Shown: positions 38,587 through 47,204 of the stretch, piece by piece
How the letters are laid out: each line of letters opens with the position of its first letter
Numbering within the stretch: the first letter of the stretch is position 1
Notes under the pieces: model-generated
What the model saw: the letters and a program-made list of their open reading frames with translations, nothing else
Database searches by the model: none
What the model was told of the DNA's origin: nothing
NCBI RefSeq assembly: GCF_004295795.1
Contig: NZ_SEBR01000001.1
Coordinates: 226,713 to 290,712, forward strand
Length of the DNA stretch: 64,000 bases
Source of the DNA: Flavobacterium sp.
GTDB lineage: Bacteria; Bacteroidota; Bacteroidia; Flavobacteriales; Flavobacteriaceae
Direction of reading: 5' to 3'
Made by a program: the position numbers and the translations under genes

Positions 38587-39231
38587 ATGAAGAAAACTAT
38601 CGTCCTTTTTTTGCTTTTTGTCGTTCCTATCGTCGCCTATCTCTTTTTTGCTTCCGGAGTCCACAGCTTTACCACTTTGCCGGTTTTGAATCCGAAAGTT
38701 TCCGAGTTGGGAAATTGGGAATCGCTTGACAAAAAGCCTGTAAAGCTCGAAGGAAAAATCACGGTTTTGGGCTTCGGCGGATTCGATGTCGTCAAGAATC
38801 GCGGCACTATTTTCAATCTGAACCAAAAGGTTTATGAACGCTATCACGACTTCACAGATTTGCAGTTCGTAACCGTATGCCCAAAAGGAACGGAAAAAGA
38901 CGTGCAGGCTATTTTTGACAAATGCGCCGAAGTTACCGATATGAAAAACTGGAAATTCGTCTTCGCCGATCCAAAGGAGATCATGGATTTGCAAACGAGC
39001 CTGAAGACGCGAACTACGTTGAACAAAGACTTCGGAACACCAAATGTTTATCTGATAGACAAGAAACGGCAACTTCGCGGCCGAAACAGCGATGGCCAAT
39101 ACGTCGACGGTTACGACACTTTCCATCCGTCAGAAATCAGCAATACTTTCCTGGACGATTTCAAGGTGTTGCTTTACGAATACAAATCGGCTTTCAAACG
39201 CAACAACAACGCGACCAAGAGACAAATTTAA
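38587..39231 (+). CDS. SCO-like thioredoxin-fold membrane protein lacking the CxxxC site
   Basis: 214 residues. One N-terminal membrane anchor (residues 4-22) is followed by a thioredoxin-fold-like domain aligning by eye with the SCO protein encoded next (ITVLGFGGFD where SCO has VLEFFFTTCPTIC; VTVCPKGTEKDVQ; PNVYLIDKKRQLRGR). The copper-binding CxxxC and distal His are absent. It may be a non-copper partner or a redox-inactive paralogue in oxidase assembly. SCO follows after 1 bp. Confidence 0.75.
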   Translation: MKKTIVLFLLFVVPIVAYLFFASGVHSFTTLPVLNPKVSELGNWESLDKKPVKLEGKITVLGFGGFDVVKNRGTIFNLNQKVYERYHDFTDLQFVTVCPKGTEKDVQAIFDKCAEVTDMKNWKFVFADPKEIMDLQTSLKTRTTLNKDFGTPNVYLIDKKRQLRGRNSDGQYVDGYDTFHPSEISNTFLDDFKVLLYEYKSAFKRNNNATKRQI

Positions 39232-39232
39232 C

Positions 39233-39916
39233 ATGAAGAACAAATCATACATTTGGGTGTCGCTCGTGGTTTTGGTCTTCGGAATCATCTTCGTTCCGAA
39301 AATCATCGACCGCGCCAAAAGAGGCGATGTCGTCCGCGGACGCGACCTCGATAAAGTCGACAACAATGTCGAGGGCGAAGGCGAACTTTTCAAGCTGGCA
39401 AAAGCTCCGAAGTTCGAACTCATCGACCAAAACGGGAAAAAGATCACCAATGCTGATTACGCCGGAAAAGTCTACGTACTGGAATTTTTCTTCACGACTT
39501 GTCCCACGATCTGTCCGAAAATGAACCAGAACATGCTTGAGTTGCAGAAAAAGTTCTTCGGAAACCCGAATTTTGGAATCGCATCGATCACGATAAATCC
39601 TGAAACGGACACACAAAAAGTCCTGAAAGAACACGCCGACGCTTTGGGAGTCAAGTCTGAAAACTGGCATATGATGACCGGAAATCGCGATTATATCTAC
39701 AATCTGGCCAACAAAGGTTTCAACCTTTACGCCGGAGCAGATCCGAACGCCGAAGCCGGTTTCGAACACTCGGGAATGTTTGCGCTGATCGACAAACAAG
39801 GAAATATCCGCTGCAGAAAAGACGCTTACGGCAATCCGACGGCTTATTACGACGGCATCGAAAAAGGTGGAATCGAGGCGATCATGCAAGACATCCAAAT
39901 TCTCTTAAAACAGTAA
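39233..39916 (+). CDS. SCO1/SenC-family copper chaperone
   Basis: 227 residues from ATG 39233; the longer frame from 39092 would overlap the upstream gene by 140 bp and bury the membrane anchor. An N-terminal anchor (residues 5-23) precedes a thioredoxin fold with C90-x-x-x-C94 (CPTICP) and H179 (FEHSG), the three copper ligands of SCO proteins. It delivers copper to the CuA site of subunit II on the outer face of the inner membrane. Confidence 0.94.
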   Translation: MKNKSYIWVSLVVLVFGIIFVPKIIDRAKRGDVVRGRDLDKVDNNVEGEGELFKLAKAPKFELIDQNGKKITNADYAGKVYVLEFFFTTCPTICPKMNQNMLELQKKFFGNPNFGIASITINPETDTQKVLKEHADALGVKSENWHMMTGNRDYIYNLANKGFNLYAGADPNAEAGFEHSGMFALIDKQGNIRCRKDAYGNPTAYYDGIEKGGIEAIMQDIQILLKQ

Positions 39917-39917
39917 A

Positions 39918-40508
39918 ATGCAAGAAAATACACCATCGCTCGAAAAGCGAATGAGTAAATTGATCATCGCGGTTTCTATCGTGATTCCGGTCGTTGTGGC
40001 CGTTTTGTTTACGGTGAAGCTCAAGGATTTCGGTTTCGACGTCGAGCCGCTCTCGTTCCTGCCGCCAATTTACGCTGCAATCAACGGACTTACGGCTGTT
40101 GTTTTGGTCGTCGCGGTAATGGCCGTAAGACGCGGAAAACTCAAGTTGCACGAAAGATTGATGACGTTCGCGATTGCTTTGTCGCTGCTGTTTTTGGTGA
40201 TGTACGTCGCTTATCACATGACGTCAGACAGCACGCGTTACGGCGATTCCAACCACGACGGACAAATGTCGGTCGAGGAAATTGCCGAAGCCGGAAAAAT
40301 GCGTCTGGTGTACTTTTTTATCCTGATCACGCATATCATTCTATCGGTGGCGATCATTCCTATGGTTTTGTTCACTTACGTTCGCGCCCTTTCTCAAAGG
40401 TTCGACAAACACAAGAAACTCGGTAAGATCACGTACCCGATTTGGCTTTACGTGGCCGTTACCGGAGTCGTCGTCTACTTTCTGATTTCTCCGTATTATG
40501 CGCATTAA
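39918..40508 (+). CDS. DUF420 membrane protein
   Basis: 196 residues with five membrane helices; DUF420 (CtaM-like) patterns with conserved His residues (KLHERLM, ITHIILS). Proteins of this family are tied to haem-copper oxidase assembly by gene neighbourhood. It begins 1 bp after the SCO stop and overlaps the next gene by 11 bp. Confidence 0.88.
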   Translation: MQENTPSLEKRMSKLIIAVSIVIPVVVAVLFTVKLKDFGFDVEPLSFLPPIYAAINGLTAVVLVVAVMAVRRGKLKLHERLMTFAIALSLLFLVMYVAYHMTSDSTRYGDSNHDGQMSVEEIAEAGKMRLVYFFILITHIILSVAIIPMVLFTYVRALSQRFDKHKKLGKITYPIWLYVAVTGVVVYFLISPYYAH

Positions 40509-40731
40509 GCCACAAATTCCAGCGCTTGTTTTTGTCTTTGCACTTTTGTTGCTTCCGACTTTTGCCGAAGCCCAATGCGCGATGTGCCGAGCGGTTCTGG
40601 AATCGTCCGACGAAACAGACAAAGCCGAGGCTGTGAACGACGGAATCGTTTATCTGATGGCCGTTCCATACATTTTGGTAGGCGTACTCGGATTTTTCGT
40701 GTATCGGCTTTACAGCAAGAAAAAAGCCTAA
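40498..40731 (+). CDS. Small CxxC protein with signal peptide and C-terminal membrane helix
   Basis: 77 residues. A signal peptide (residues 1-25, ending AEAQ) is followed at once by C-A-M-C, a short polar stretch and one membrane helix (about 52-70) ending in KKKA. The cysteine pair would sit at the mature N-terminus in the periplasm, next to the membrane. It overlaps the DUF420 gene by 11 bp, so it is probably an oxidase-assembly or metal-handling accessory; family name not known to me. Confidence 0.8.
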   Translation: MRIKPQIPALVFVFALLLLPTFAEAQCAMCRAVLESSDETDKAEAVNDGIVYLMAVPYILVGVLGFFVYRLYSKKKA

Positions 40732-41183
40732 AACGTCCAGCAGTAGATTTTTCCTTCGAACTTTCGCATCGAAACCAAAGTGTAAACGCAATGTGAGTGC
40801 TCTTTTTTGAGCGAAGTCACCGCGTTCACCAATGAAATCGAGTGTTCGCTCGTGAGATGCGGCTTGAGTTGGTACGTGAATTCCCAATCGTAGATCGCGC
40901 TTTCTTTCGATGTCTCGGAAAAATCAATGCTGAGAATTTTCGACAAAAAAGGCATCAATTCATCGATGGACGAAAATGCGACCGCCGATTTCTCCCTGAG
41001 CCGAAACCGCTTGTCTTCCAAAATAGTCACTTCTGATAAATTATCGCGCAAATAACCCGCAATCTCAACCAGCATTTCTTCGGTCGGATGCGCGAAACAC
41101 AAGCCTTCGTCCAACCGCAAGTCTTTCCACAAATGGAAATCGTGTTGCTTGAAATAGGACTTTATCTTGTGCTGGAGTTTCAT
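40728..41183 (-). CDS. Conserved-looking protein of unknown function
   Basis: 151 residues, soluble, mixed charge, no signal peptide and no recognised motif. Its start overlaps the stop of the DUF4403 gene by 4 bp (translational coupling) and its stop overlaps the convergent gene's stop by 4 bp. Only operon context is available. Confidence 0.7.
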   Translation of the reverse strand: MKLQHKIKSYFKQHDFHLWKDLRLDEGLCFAHPTEEMLVEIAGYLRDNLSEVTILEDKRFRLREKSAVAFSSIDELMPFLSKILSIDFSETSKESAIYDWEFTYQLKPHLTSEHSISLVNAVTSLKKEHSHCVYTLVSMRKFEGKIYCWTF

Positions 41184-42574
41184 TTCATGCCGTCGATCTT
41201 GACGTCGATTTTGCCGTTTACGGTTACGAATGCGATTACGGCCTGGTTGGTCAATTGGATTTTCCCGAAGTTGATGTCGCCGATCGATCCGTTGACGAAA
41301 ACGCCCGGCATCGGAGAATAATTGTTCAGGTAAGTCATCATGTTTTTACGGCCTTCCTCGAGATTCGGTTTGATCGAATAACGGCAACTTTCCTGCATTT
41401 TCTTGAGGATGTAACCGTTCATGAGCCAGTTCGCCGTTCGCATCAACTTGCTTTTCGTGTCGAGCACATAATCGAGTTGGTCGAAGTAAATCTCTTGGGT
41501 TTTCTCGTTGTATTGCGGAAATCCGGCCAGGTAAATCGTGCCATTCATGCTTCCGACCATATCCAAAGCGATGATCATTTTGCCTGATTTGTGCCAGATT
41601 TCGACCTTGGTGACTTTGACCTTTTTGCTGCCTTCGCCATATTCCTGATTCGCGAAATTCTGCGACATGATACGTGATGCGTCAGCGTAAGTCGAGACAG
41701 CGGCGATGTTTGCCGTGAAATGATCGGGCATTTTCGCGACGGGTTTCAGAACGATTTTGCTGCGGTCAAACTTTGCATCGGGTTTTTTTCCGACGAAGGT
41801 TTCCATCGTGCATTTCAGTCCCATTTCCATAGAGATCGCGTCTTTTTCGAGCTTGGCGTCGGTCGTATAAATTTCCGTCGGAACGGTTCTGAGCCAACTT
41901 TCGTAAGCCTCGCTCATCTGGATCGGAGCGGCGAGTTTCTCCAAAGCGTCGAGTACATTCGGCTTGAAATCCATCGATTTTTCAATGGCTTCGTCTATCG
42001 ATTTCTCGATTTTCGATCCGTAAAGTTTTATCGCCGGATTCACGACATAAGTGATCGGGACTTGTCTTCCCATGACGGTCGTCGTAGGACTTTCTGTCCA
42101 ATCGATGCTTTTGAGTTCGGTTTTGGTGAGCATTTTCCAGTTCGAAACGGCGACGTTGCTCAAAAGTGTGATTTTTCCGTTCAGGTTGAACTCTCTTGTC
42201 GAAGTCAAATCGACGCCAAGTGATTTTGTCCCGATGCGATATTTGACATTCACTTTCAGCGGAAGGATCGTCTTGATTTTCCCGTTTTCGTTCGAGAGCA
42301 AAATAGGCCCTTGCTTGTAAATCTGCATCTGCAAATCGTCGTCTTCGATATTTTTGTCCTCATAAATCAGTCCTGTCATATACTTATTGACCTGATTTTC
42401 TATGTCTTTCAACTTCATCTTGACGGGCAAATCGATGAACGATGGCGCGGTTTCGTACAACAAAGGCGTCGCATTATCCGGTTCCGGACGCAAAGCATCG
42501 ATTTTTGAGGTTGAACCACAGCCAGTTAAAATGGCCGTAGCCGATATCGTGTAAACAAGGTTTCTGAAAGTCAT
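41180..42574 (-). CDS. DUF4403 lipoprotein
   Basis: 464 residues from the ATG at 42574; the longer frame to 42634 adds an unlikely hydrophobic leader in front of a good lipobox (ATAILTGCGS). The body matches DUF4403 (PSFIDLPVKMKLKDIENQVN), proteins thought to have tandem lipid-binding-like beta domains at the outer membrane. A box TACTTTTG lies 18 bp upstream. Function unknown. Confidence 0.85.
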   Translation of the reverse strand: MTFRNLVYTISATAILTGCGSTSKIDALRPEPDNATPLLYETAPSFIDLPVKMKLKDIENQVNKYMTGLIYEDKNIEDDDLQMQIYKQGPILLSNENGKIKTILPLKVNVKYRIGTKSLGVDLTSTREFNLNGKITLLSNVAVSNWKMLTKTELKSIDWTESPTTTVMGRQVPITYVVNPAIKLYGSKIEKSIDEAIEKSMDFKPNVLDALEKLAAPIQMSEAYESWLRTVPTEIYTTDAKLEKDAISMEMGLKCTMETFVGKKPDAKFDRSKIVLKPVAKMPDHFTANIAAVSTYADASRIMSQNFANQEYGEGSKKVKVTKVEIWHKSGKMIIALDMVGSMNGTIYLAGFPQYNEKTQEIYFDQLDYVLDTKSKLMRTANWLMNGYILKKMQESCRYSIKPNLEEGRKNMMTYLNNYSPMPGVFVNGSIGDINFGKIQLTNQAVIAFVTVNGKIDVKIDGMK

Positions 42575-42592
42575 TTCCGACGGAATTTTTGT

Positions 42593-42600
42593 CAAAAGTA
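42593..42600 (-). promoter_or_regulatory. Predicted -7 element of DUF4403 operon
   Basis: TACTTTTG on the minus strand. Confidence 0.55.
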
Positions 42601-42635
42601 ACAAAACGCAAAATATTAGCGTTTGGTGTAACAAT

Positions 42636-42643
42636 TACCTTTG
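42636..42643 (+). promoter_or_regulatory. Predicted -7 element of the ABC efflux operon
   Basis: TACCTTTG, about 100 bp before the ATG at 42747; divergent from the DUF4403 promoter 36 bp away. Confidence 0.5.
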
Positions 42644-42746
42644 GGTGAAGTCTTATTTGGGTGCCGATGGAATTCTCAAAATTTCGTCGGCATCAATCAT
42701 CATCAAAAATCGAATCAATACAATTGTATCACCAAACAGACTGTCC

Positions 42747-43448
42747 ATGATCGAGATCAAAGATCTTCACAAATCCTATAAGACAGGAAACTCGAGCCTT
42801 CACGTGCTCAAAGGCATCAACTTTAACGTCAAGGAAGGCGAACTCGTGGCCATTATGGGTTCGTCGGGTTCGGGAAAGTCCACACTTCTCAATATTTTGG
42901 GAATTTTGGACGAAGCCGATACTGGAAGTTACACGTTAGACGGCGTTCCGATCAAGAAACTCAACGAGACGATCGCCTCGCGCTACCGCAACCAATTTCT
43001 GGGTTTCGTGTTCCAGTCGTTTAACCTGATAAACTACAAATCGGCACTTGACAACGTTGCGATGCCTTTGTATTACCAAGGAATCAAGCGAAAGGAAAGA
43101 ACCGACATCGCGATGAGTTATCTCGAAAAAGTTGGATTGGCGTCTCACGCACAGCACTTGCCCAACGAAATGTCAGGCGGACAAAAACAACGCGTTGCCA
43201 TCGCACGAGCGCTCGCTTCGCATCCGAAAGTTTTGTTGGCCGATGAACCTACGGGCGCGCTAGACACCAAAACGTCTTACGAAGTCATGGAACTCATCCA
43301 AGGCATAAACGACGAAGGGAAAACCATCCTGATCGTTACGCACGAACCCGATATTGCCGCCATGTGCAAGCGAAACGTAGTCCTCAAAGACGGACTTATC
43401 ATCGACGATGTAATGGTTGAACAGCAAAGGGCGAGTTCTTATGTTTAA
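42747..43448 (+). CDS. MacB-type ABC transporter ATP-binding protein
   Basis: 233 residues from ATG 42747 ([11 protein letters not shown], the usual LolD/MacB start); the frame extends to 42645 but those residues are unlike the family. Walker A is GSSGSGKST (38-46), the signature is MSGGQKQR, and Walker B is VLLADEP. It powers the two permeases encoded next. The stop overlaps the first permease by 8 bp. Confidence 0.94.
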   Translation: MIEIKDLHKSYKTGNSSLHVLKGINFNVKEGELVAIMGSSGSGKSTLLNILGILDEADTGSYTLDGVPIKKLNETIASRYRNQFLGFVFQSFNLINYKSALDNVAMPLYYQGIKRKERTDIAMSYLEKVGLASHAQHLPNEMSGGQKQRVAIARALASHPKVLLADEPTGALDTKTSYEVMELIQGINDEGKTILIVTHEPDIAAMCKRNVVLKDGLIIDDVMVEQQRASSYV

Positions 43449-44685
43449 CATCGAACGCTGGCAAGAGATTTTCGAGGCCATTTCCAAAAACAAACTGCGC
43501 ACTTTCCTTACGGGAATTTCTGTTGCGTCGGGAATTTTCATTCTCGTGATCTTGCTCGGAGCCGGAAAAGGCCTGCAAAATGGAATCGAGAAACAGTTCG
43601 CACGCGACGCCGAAGGAATCGTCGAGGTTTGGAGCGGCGTGACCACGAAAGAGTACAAGGGTTTGAACCCGGGACGTTTTGTCCAGATGCACAACTCCGA
43701 CTACGATCTTTCGGTTCAGAAACTGGGCGACCAAATGGTGTTGAAATCAGCGGGTGCGGGCGTTTGGCAGACGCAATTCGCCTACAAGAAAGAAACGGGA
43801 AGTTACCAGGTTCGCGGCGCCAATGCAGATATGCAAGGTATCGAAGCCATGAAGATGATTTCGGGGCGTTTCATCAACCAGAACGATCTGATCAATGCCG
43901 AAAAAGTCGCCGTCATCGGGAACAAGCTCAAACTGACGATGTTCAAGGAAGAAGATCCGATAGGAAAAATCTTCACGATAAACGGCATTCCATTCAAGGT
44001 CATAGGCGTTTTTACCGATCCGGGAGGCGAACGTGAGGAATCGCGCGCTTTTCTGCCGTTTACGACAACCCAAAACGTCTTCGGACTAGGACAGAACATC
44101 AACAACATGTTCTACACGCTGAAAAAGTCGAACGATTACGATCAGGCGTTGGCCGAATCGAACCGCTTCAAGAAAGAACTCGAGTCGATGCTCAAAGCCA
44201 AGAACGTGGTCGCTCCAGACGACGACGGAGCGATCCAGGTGCACAGTTCGGTGGAAGAAGCCAAGAAATTTTACGACCTGAATTTGTACATAAGACTTTT
44301 CTTTTGGTGGGTCGGAATCTGTACGATCGTCGCCGGAGTCGTCGGCGTAAGCAATATCATGTTGATCATCGTCAAGGAACGCACCAAGGAAATCGGTATC
44401 CGAAAAGCACTTGGAGCGTCTCCGTTTTCCATTGTCGTGATGATCTTGCACGAATCGATCTTCATCACTACAATCGCCGGTTTCATCGGATTGCTCGCGA
44501 GTCTGGCTTTGCTGGAATTCGTCGGGCCGATGATCACTAGCGAGTTTTTCCAGAATCCGCAAGTTGACTTCAATGTCGCGCTCACAACCTTGGTGTTGCT
44601 GATAATTGCGGGCGCCGGCGCCGGATTTTTCCCAGCTTACCGAGCGGCCAGAATCAAACCGATAATCGCTTTAAGAGAAGAATAA
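43441..44685 (+). CDS. MacB/FtsX-type ABC permease, copy 1
   Basis: 414 residues from ATG 43441. Layout: one N-terminal membrane helix (about 20-42), a large periplasmic MacB domain, then three C-terminal helices with the VKERTKEIGIRKALGASP coupling motif. No ATPase is fused. The next gene is a close paralogue, suggesting a heterodimer. MacB-type systems move substrates from the periplasm through a TolC-like pore. Confidence 0.93.
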   Translation: MFNIERWQEIFEAISKNKLRTFLTGISVASGIFILVILLGAGKGLQNGIEKQFARDAEGIVEVWSGVTTKEYKGLNPGRFVQMHNSDYDLSVQKLGDQMVLKSAGAGVWQTQFAYKKETGSYQVRGANADMQGIEAMKMISGRFINQNDLINAEKVAVIGNKLKLTMFKEEDPIGKIFTINGIPFKVIGVFTDPGGEREESRAFLPFTTTQNVFGLGQNINNMFYTLKKSNDYDQALAESNRFKKELESMLKAKNVVAPDDDGAIQVHSSVEEAKKFYDLNLYIRLFFWWVGICTIVAGVVGVSNIMLIIVKERTKEIGIRKALGASPFSIVVMILHESIFITTIAGFIGLLASLALLEFVGPMITSEFFQNPQVDFNVALTTLVLLIIAGAGAGFFPAYRAARIKPIIALREE

Positions 44686-44686
44686 T

Positions 44687-45949
44687 ATGTTCGACAGAGA
44701 CAAATGGGGAGAAATCCTGCAGGCACTTTCAGCCAATCCGGTTCGCACGGCTCTTACGGCTTTTGGCGTTTTTTGGGGAATTTTCATTCTCGTGATTTTG
44801 CTCGCGGCCGGAAAAGGTCTCGAGAATGGCGTAAAGAAAGGATTCTCAGGAATTGCGACCAACACGATGTTCATGTGGACGCAAGTCACGTCCAAACCAC
44901 ATAAAGGCTTGCCGATTGGGCGTCATTTCAATTTCAAGAACGAGGATGTTCCGGCGTTGAAAGCCAATTTCCCCGACTTGCTTTACGTTTCCCCGAGAAA
45001 CCAATTGGGCGATTACCAAGGCGCGAGCAATGTGATCCGGGGCGACAAAACCGGCGCTTTTGGCATTTATGGCGATTATCCGGAGTTGACTTCCCAGGAA
45101 TCGATGGACATCATCAAAGGCCGATTCGTAAACCACGGCGACATCAACGCCAAACGCAAAGTCGCGGTAATTGGGCAAGGCGTGATCAATCTGATGTACA
45201 AACCCGGCGAAGAAGTGATAGGAAGTTACATCAAGATCAACGGCGTGACTTTTATGGTAGTGGGCGTTTACAAATCGCGAAACACCGACGGCGGCGTCGA
45301 GCAGGCGCAAAAGAACATCTTCATCCCGTTCACGACTTTTCAACAGGCTTTCAATTACGGCGATGTCGTCGGATGGATGGCCATCACCGCAAGAGACGGA
45401 GCGTCGATTACCGAGATGAAAAAAGACATCATCAATTTTCTCAAAACCAGACATTCGGTGCATCCGGATGACGAACGCGCCATCGGTAATTTCGATTTGT
45501 TCGAGGAATACAGCAAGATCAACGGACTTTTCCTGATTTTGAGGTTCATCGCTTATTTCGTCGGAACTTTGGTTTTGCTTTCGGGCGTTATCGGAATTTC
45601 GAACATTATGCTTATTGTCGTCAAGGAGCGAACCAAGGAAATCGGTATCCGACGGGCTTTGGGCGCGACACCGGGAACGATCCGAAAGCAAATTCTGACC
45701 GAATCGATTTTCCTAACGATCATCGCCGGAATGGCCGGAATAGCATTTTCCACTGCACTTTTGGCCGGAATCAACGCCTTGCTCGATTCGATGCCAAGCG
45801 ACGACATGATGTTCGCCAATCCCAGCGTCGATTTGCTCGTCGTGTTTTTTGCGCTTCTGGTTTTGGTCGGATCAGGATTGCTCGCCGGATTCATTCCTGC
45901 CCAAATCGCGATCAGCGTGAAACCGGTCGATGCTTTGCGGACGGAATAA
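44687..45949 (+). CDS. MacB/FtsX-type ABC permease, copy 2
   Basis: 420 residues; the same topology as copy 1, with VVKERTKEIGIRRALGATP in the cytoplasmic loop. It starts 1 bp after the previous stop. Shared order of helices and motifs shows the pair came from a duplication; sequence divergence suggests fixed separate roles. Confidence 0.93.
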   Translation: MFDRDKWGEILQALSANPVRTALTAFGVFWGIFILVILLAAGKGLENGVKKGFSGIATNTMFMWTQVTSKPHKGLPIGRHFNFKNEDVPALKANFPDLLYVSPRNQLGDYQGASNVIRGDKTGAFGIYGDYPELTSQESMDIIKGRFVNHGDINAKRKVAVIGQGVINLMYKPGEEVIGSYIKINGVTFMVVGVYKSRNTDGGVEQAQKNIFIPFTTFQQAFNYGDVVGWMAITARDGASITEMKKDIINFLKTRHSVHPDDERAIGNFDLFEEYSKINGLFLILRFIAYFVGTLVLLSGVIGISNIMLIVVKERTKEIGIRRALGATPGTIRKQILTESIFLTIIAGMAGIAFSTALLAGINALLDSMPSDDMMFANPSVDLLVVFFALLVLVGSGLLAGFIPAQIAISVKPVDALRTE

Positions 45950-46021
45950 GTCGGAATTTGTATGAATCAAGATTTTAGAGTAAACGAATAAAATAACATC
46001 ATCAATCAATATCACTAAACA

Positions 46022-47137
46022 ATGAAAAAAGGATTAACCGTAACCATTCTCGTTTTTATCGCTGTGGTTTTTGTCGGGGCTTTGTATTATCTGTACGCCA
46101 AAAATCAGGAGTCGCCCGTGGTTTTCCAAACCGAGAAACCCGAAACCAAAACGATCACAAAAACCACGATCGCAACAGGAAACATCGTGCCTGACGAAGA
46201 AGTTCTGATCAAGCCGAACATCTCCGGAATCATCGAAAAAGTGTTCATCAAGGCCGGAGAAAACATCAAGGCCGGCGATCCGATCGCGCTTATAAAAGTT
46301 GTTGCGAACGTGTCGAGTTTGAGCAATTCACAAAATCAGGTCGTCGCAGCTAAAATCGAGCTCGACAATCAGGAACGCGTCTATAAAAGGCAGAAATCGC
46401 TTTTTGACAAGGGCGTTATTTCGGCGAACGAATTCCAGTTGGCCGAAACTGCGTGGATGCAGGCAAAACAAACCTATACATCGGCGAAACAAGGTTTGGA
46501 TATCGTGAAAACGGGAACGTCGGCCGGACTTGGAAGTTATGCCAACACAATGATCCGCTCGACGGTCAACGGCAAAATCCTCGACGTTCCGGTCAAGGTC
46601 GGAAATCAGGTGATCGAAGCCAACAATTTCAACGAAGGCACGACAATCGCGACTTTGGCCGATACGGACAGAATGATTTTCGTCGGAAAATTGGATGAAT
46701 CCGAAGTGGGGAAAGTGAGAGAAAACCTTCCGATCGAAATTACAGTGGGAGCGATCGAAAACAAAAAGTTCGACGCAATCCTGAACTACATCGCGCCAAA
46801 AGGCAAAACCGAAAACGGGGCGATCCAATTCGAGATCAAAGGTGCTTTGCAGAACCGCGACACGACTTTTATCCGCGCTGGCTTGTCGGCGAACGCTTCG
46901 ATCATTCTGGCGAAAGCCGAAAACACTTTGGCGATCAAGGAATCTTTGGTGCAGTTTGACGAAAAGACCAAAAAATCGTTCGTGGAAGTGGAAACCGCTC
47001 CGCAAAAATTCGAGAAAAGAACGATCGAACTTGGCGTGAGCGACGGCATTTACGTCCAAGTAAAAAGCGGATTGAAGAAAGACGACAAGATCAAAATCTG
47101 GAATCAGGCGCTCGACAATTCGCAAGGCAAACAGTAA
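46022..47137 (+). CDS. HlyD/MacA-type periplasmic adaptor, first
   Basis: 371 residues. An N-terminal membrane anchor (5-24), lipoyl-like half-motifs (VLIKPNISGIIEKVFIKAGE), a coiled-coil hairpin (about 100-160) and a beta-barrel domain. It bridges the ABC permeases and the outer-membrane channel. 72 bp separate it from copy 2 of the permease, and an A-rich leader precedes the ATG. Confidence 0.92.
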   Translation: MKKGLTVTILVFIAVVFVGALYYLYAKNQESPVVFQTEKPETKTITKTTIATGNIVPDEEVLIKPNISGIIEKVFIKAGENIKAGDPIALIKVVANVSSLSNSQNQVVAAKIELDNQERVYKRQKSLFDKGVISANEFQLAETAWMQAKQTYTSAKQGLDIVKTGTSAGLGSYANTMIRSTVNGKILDVPVKVGNQVIEANNFNEGTTIATLADTDRMIFVGKLDESEVGKVRENLPIEITVGAIENKKFDAILNYIAPKGKTENGAIQFEIKGALQNRDTTFIRAGLSANASIILAKAENTLAIKESLVQFDEKTKKSFVEVETAPQKFEKRTIELGVSDGIYVQVKSGLKKDDKIKIWNQALDNSQGKQ

Positions 47138-47162
47138 GCAACAATCATTAGTCAAAAAATCA

Positions 47163-47170
47163 TAAATTTG
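47163..47170 (+). promoter_or_regulatory. Predicted internal -7 element before the TolC-like gene
   Basis: TAAATTTG, 34 bp before the ATG at 47205. Confidence 0.4.
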
Positions 47171-47204
47171 TGCAGCCCAAAAAGCCGTGCAACAACAAAT
47201 CACC

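Noticed and set aside
39092..39232. Longer N-terminus for the SCO protein
   Set aside because: Would overlap the upstream gene by 140 bp and place the membrane anchor internally; ATG 39233 gives a normal SCO.
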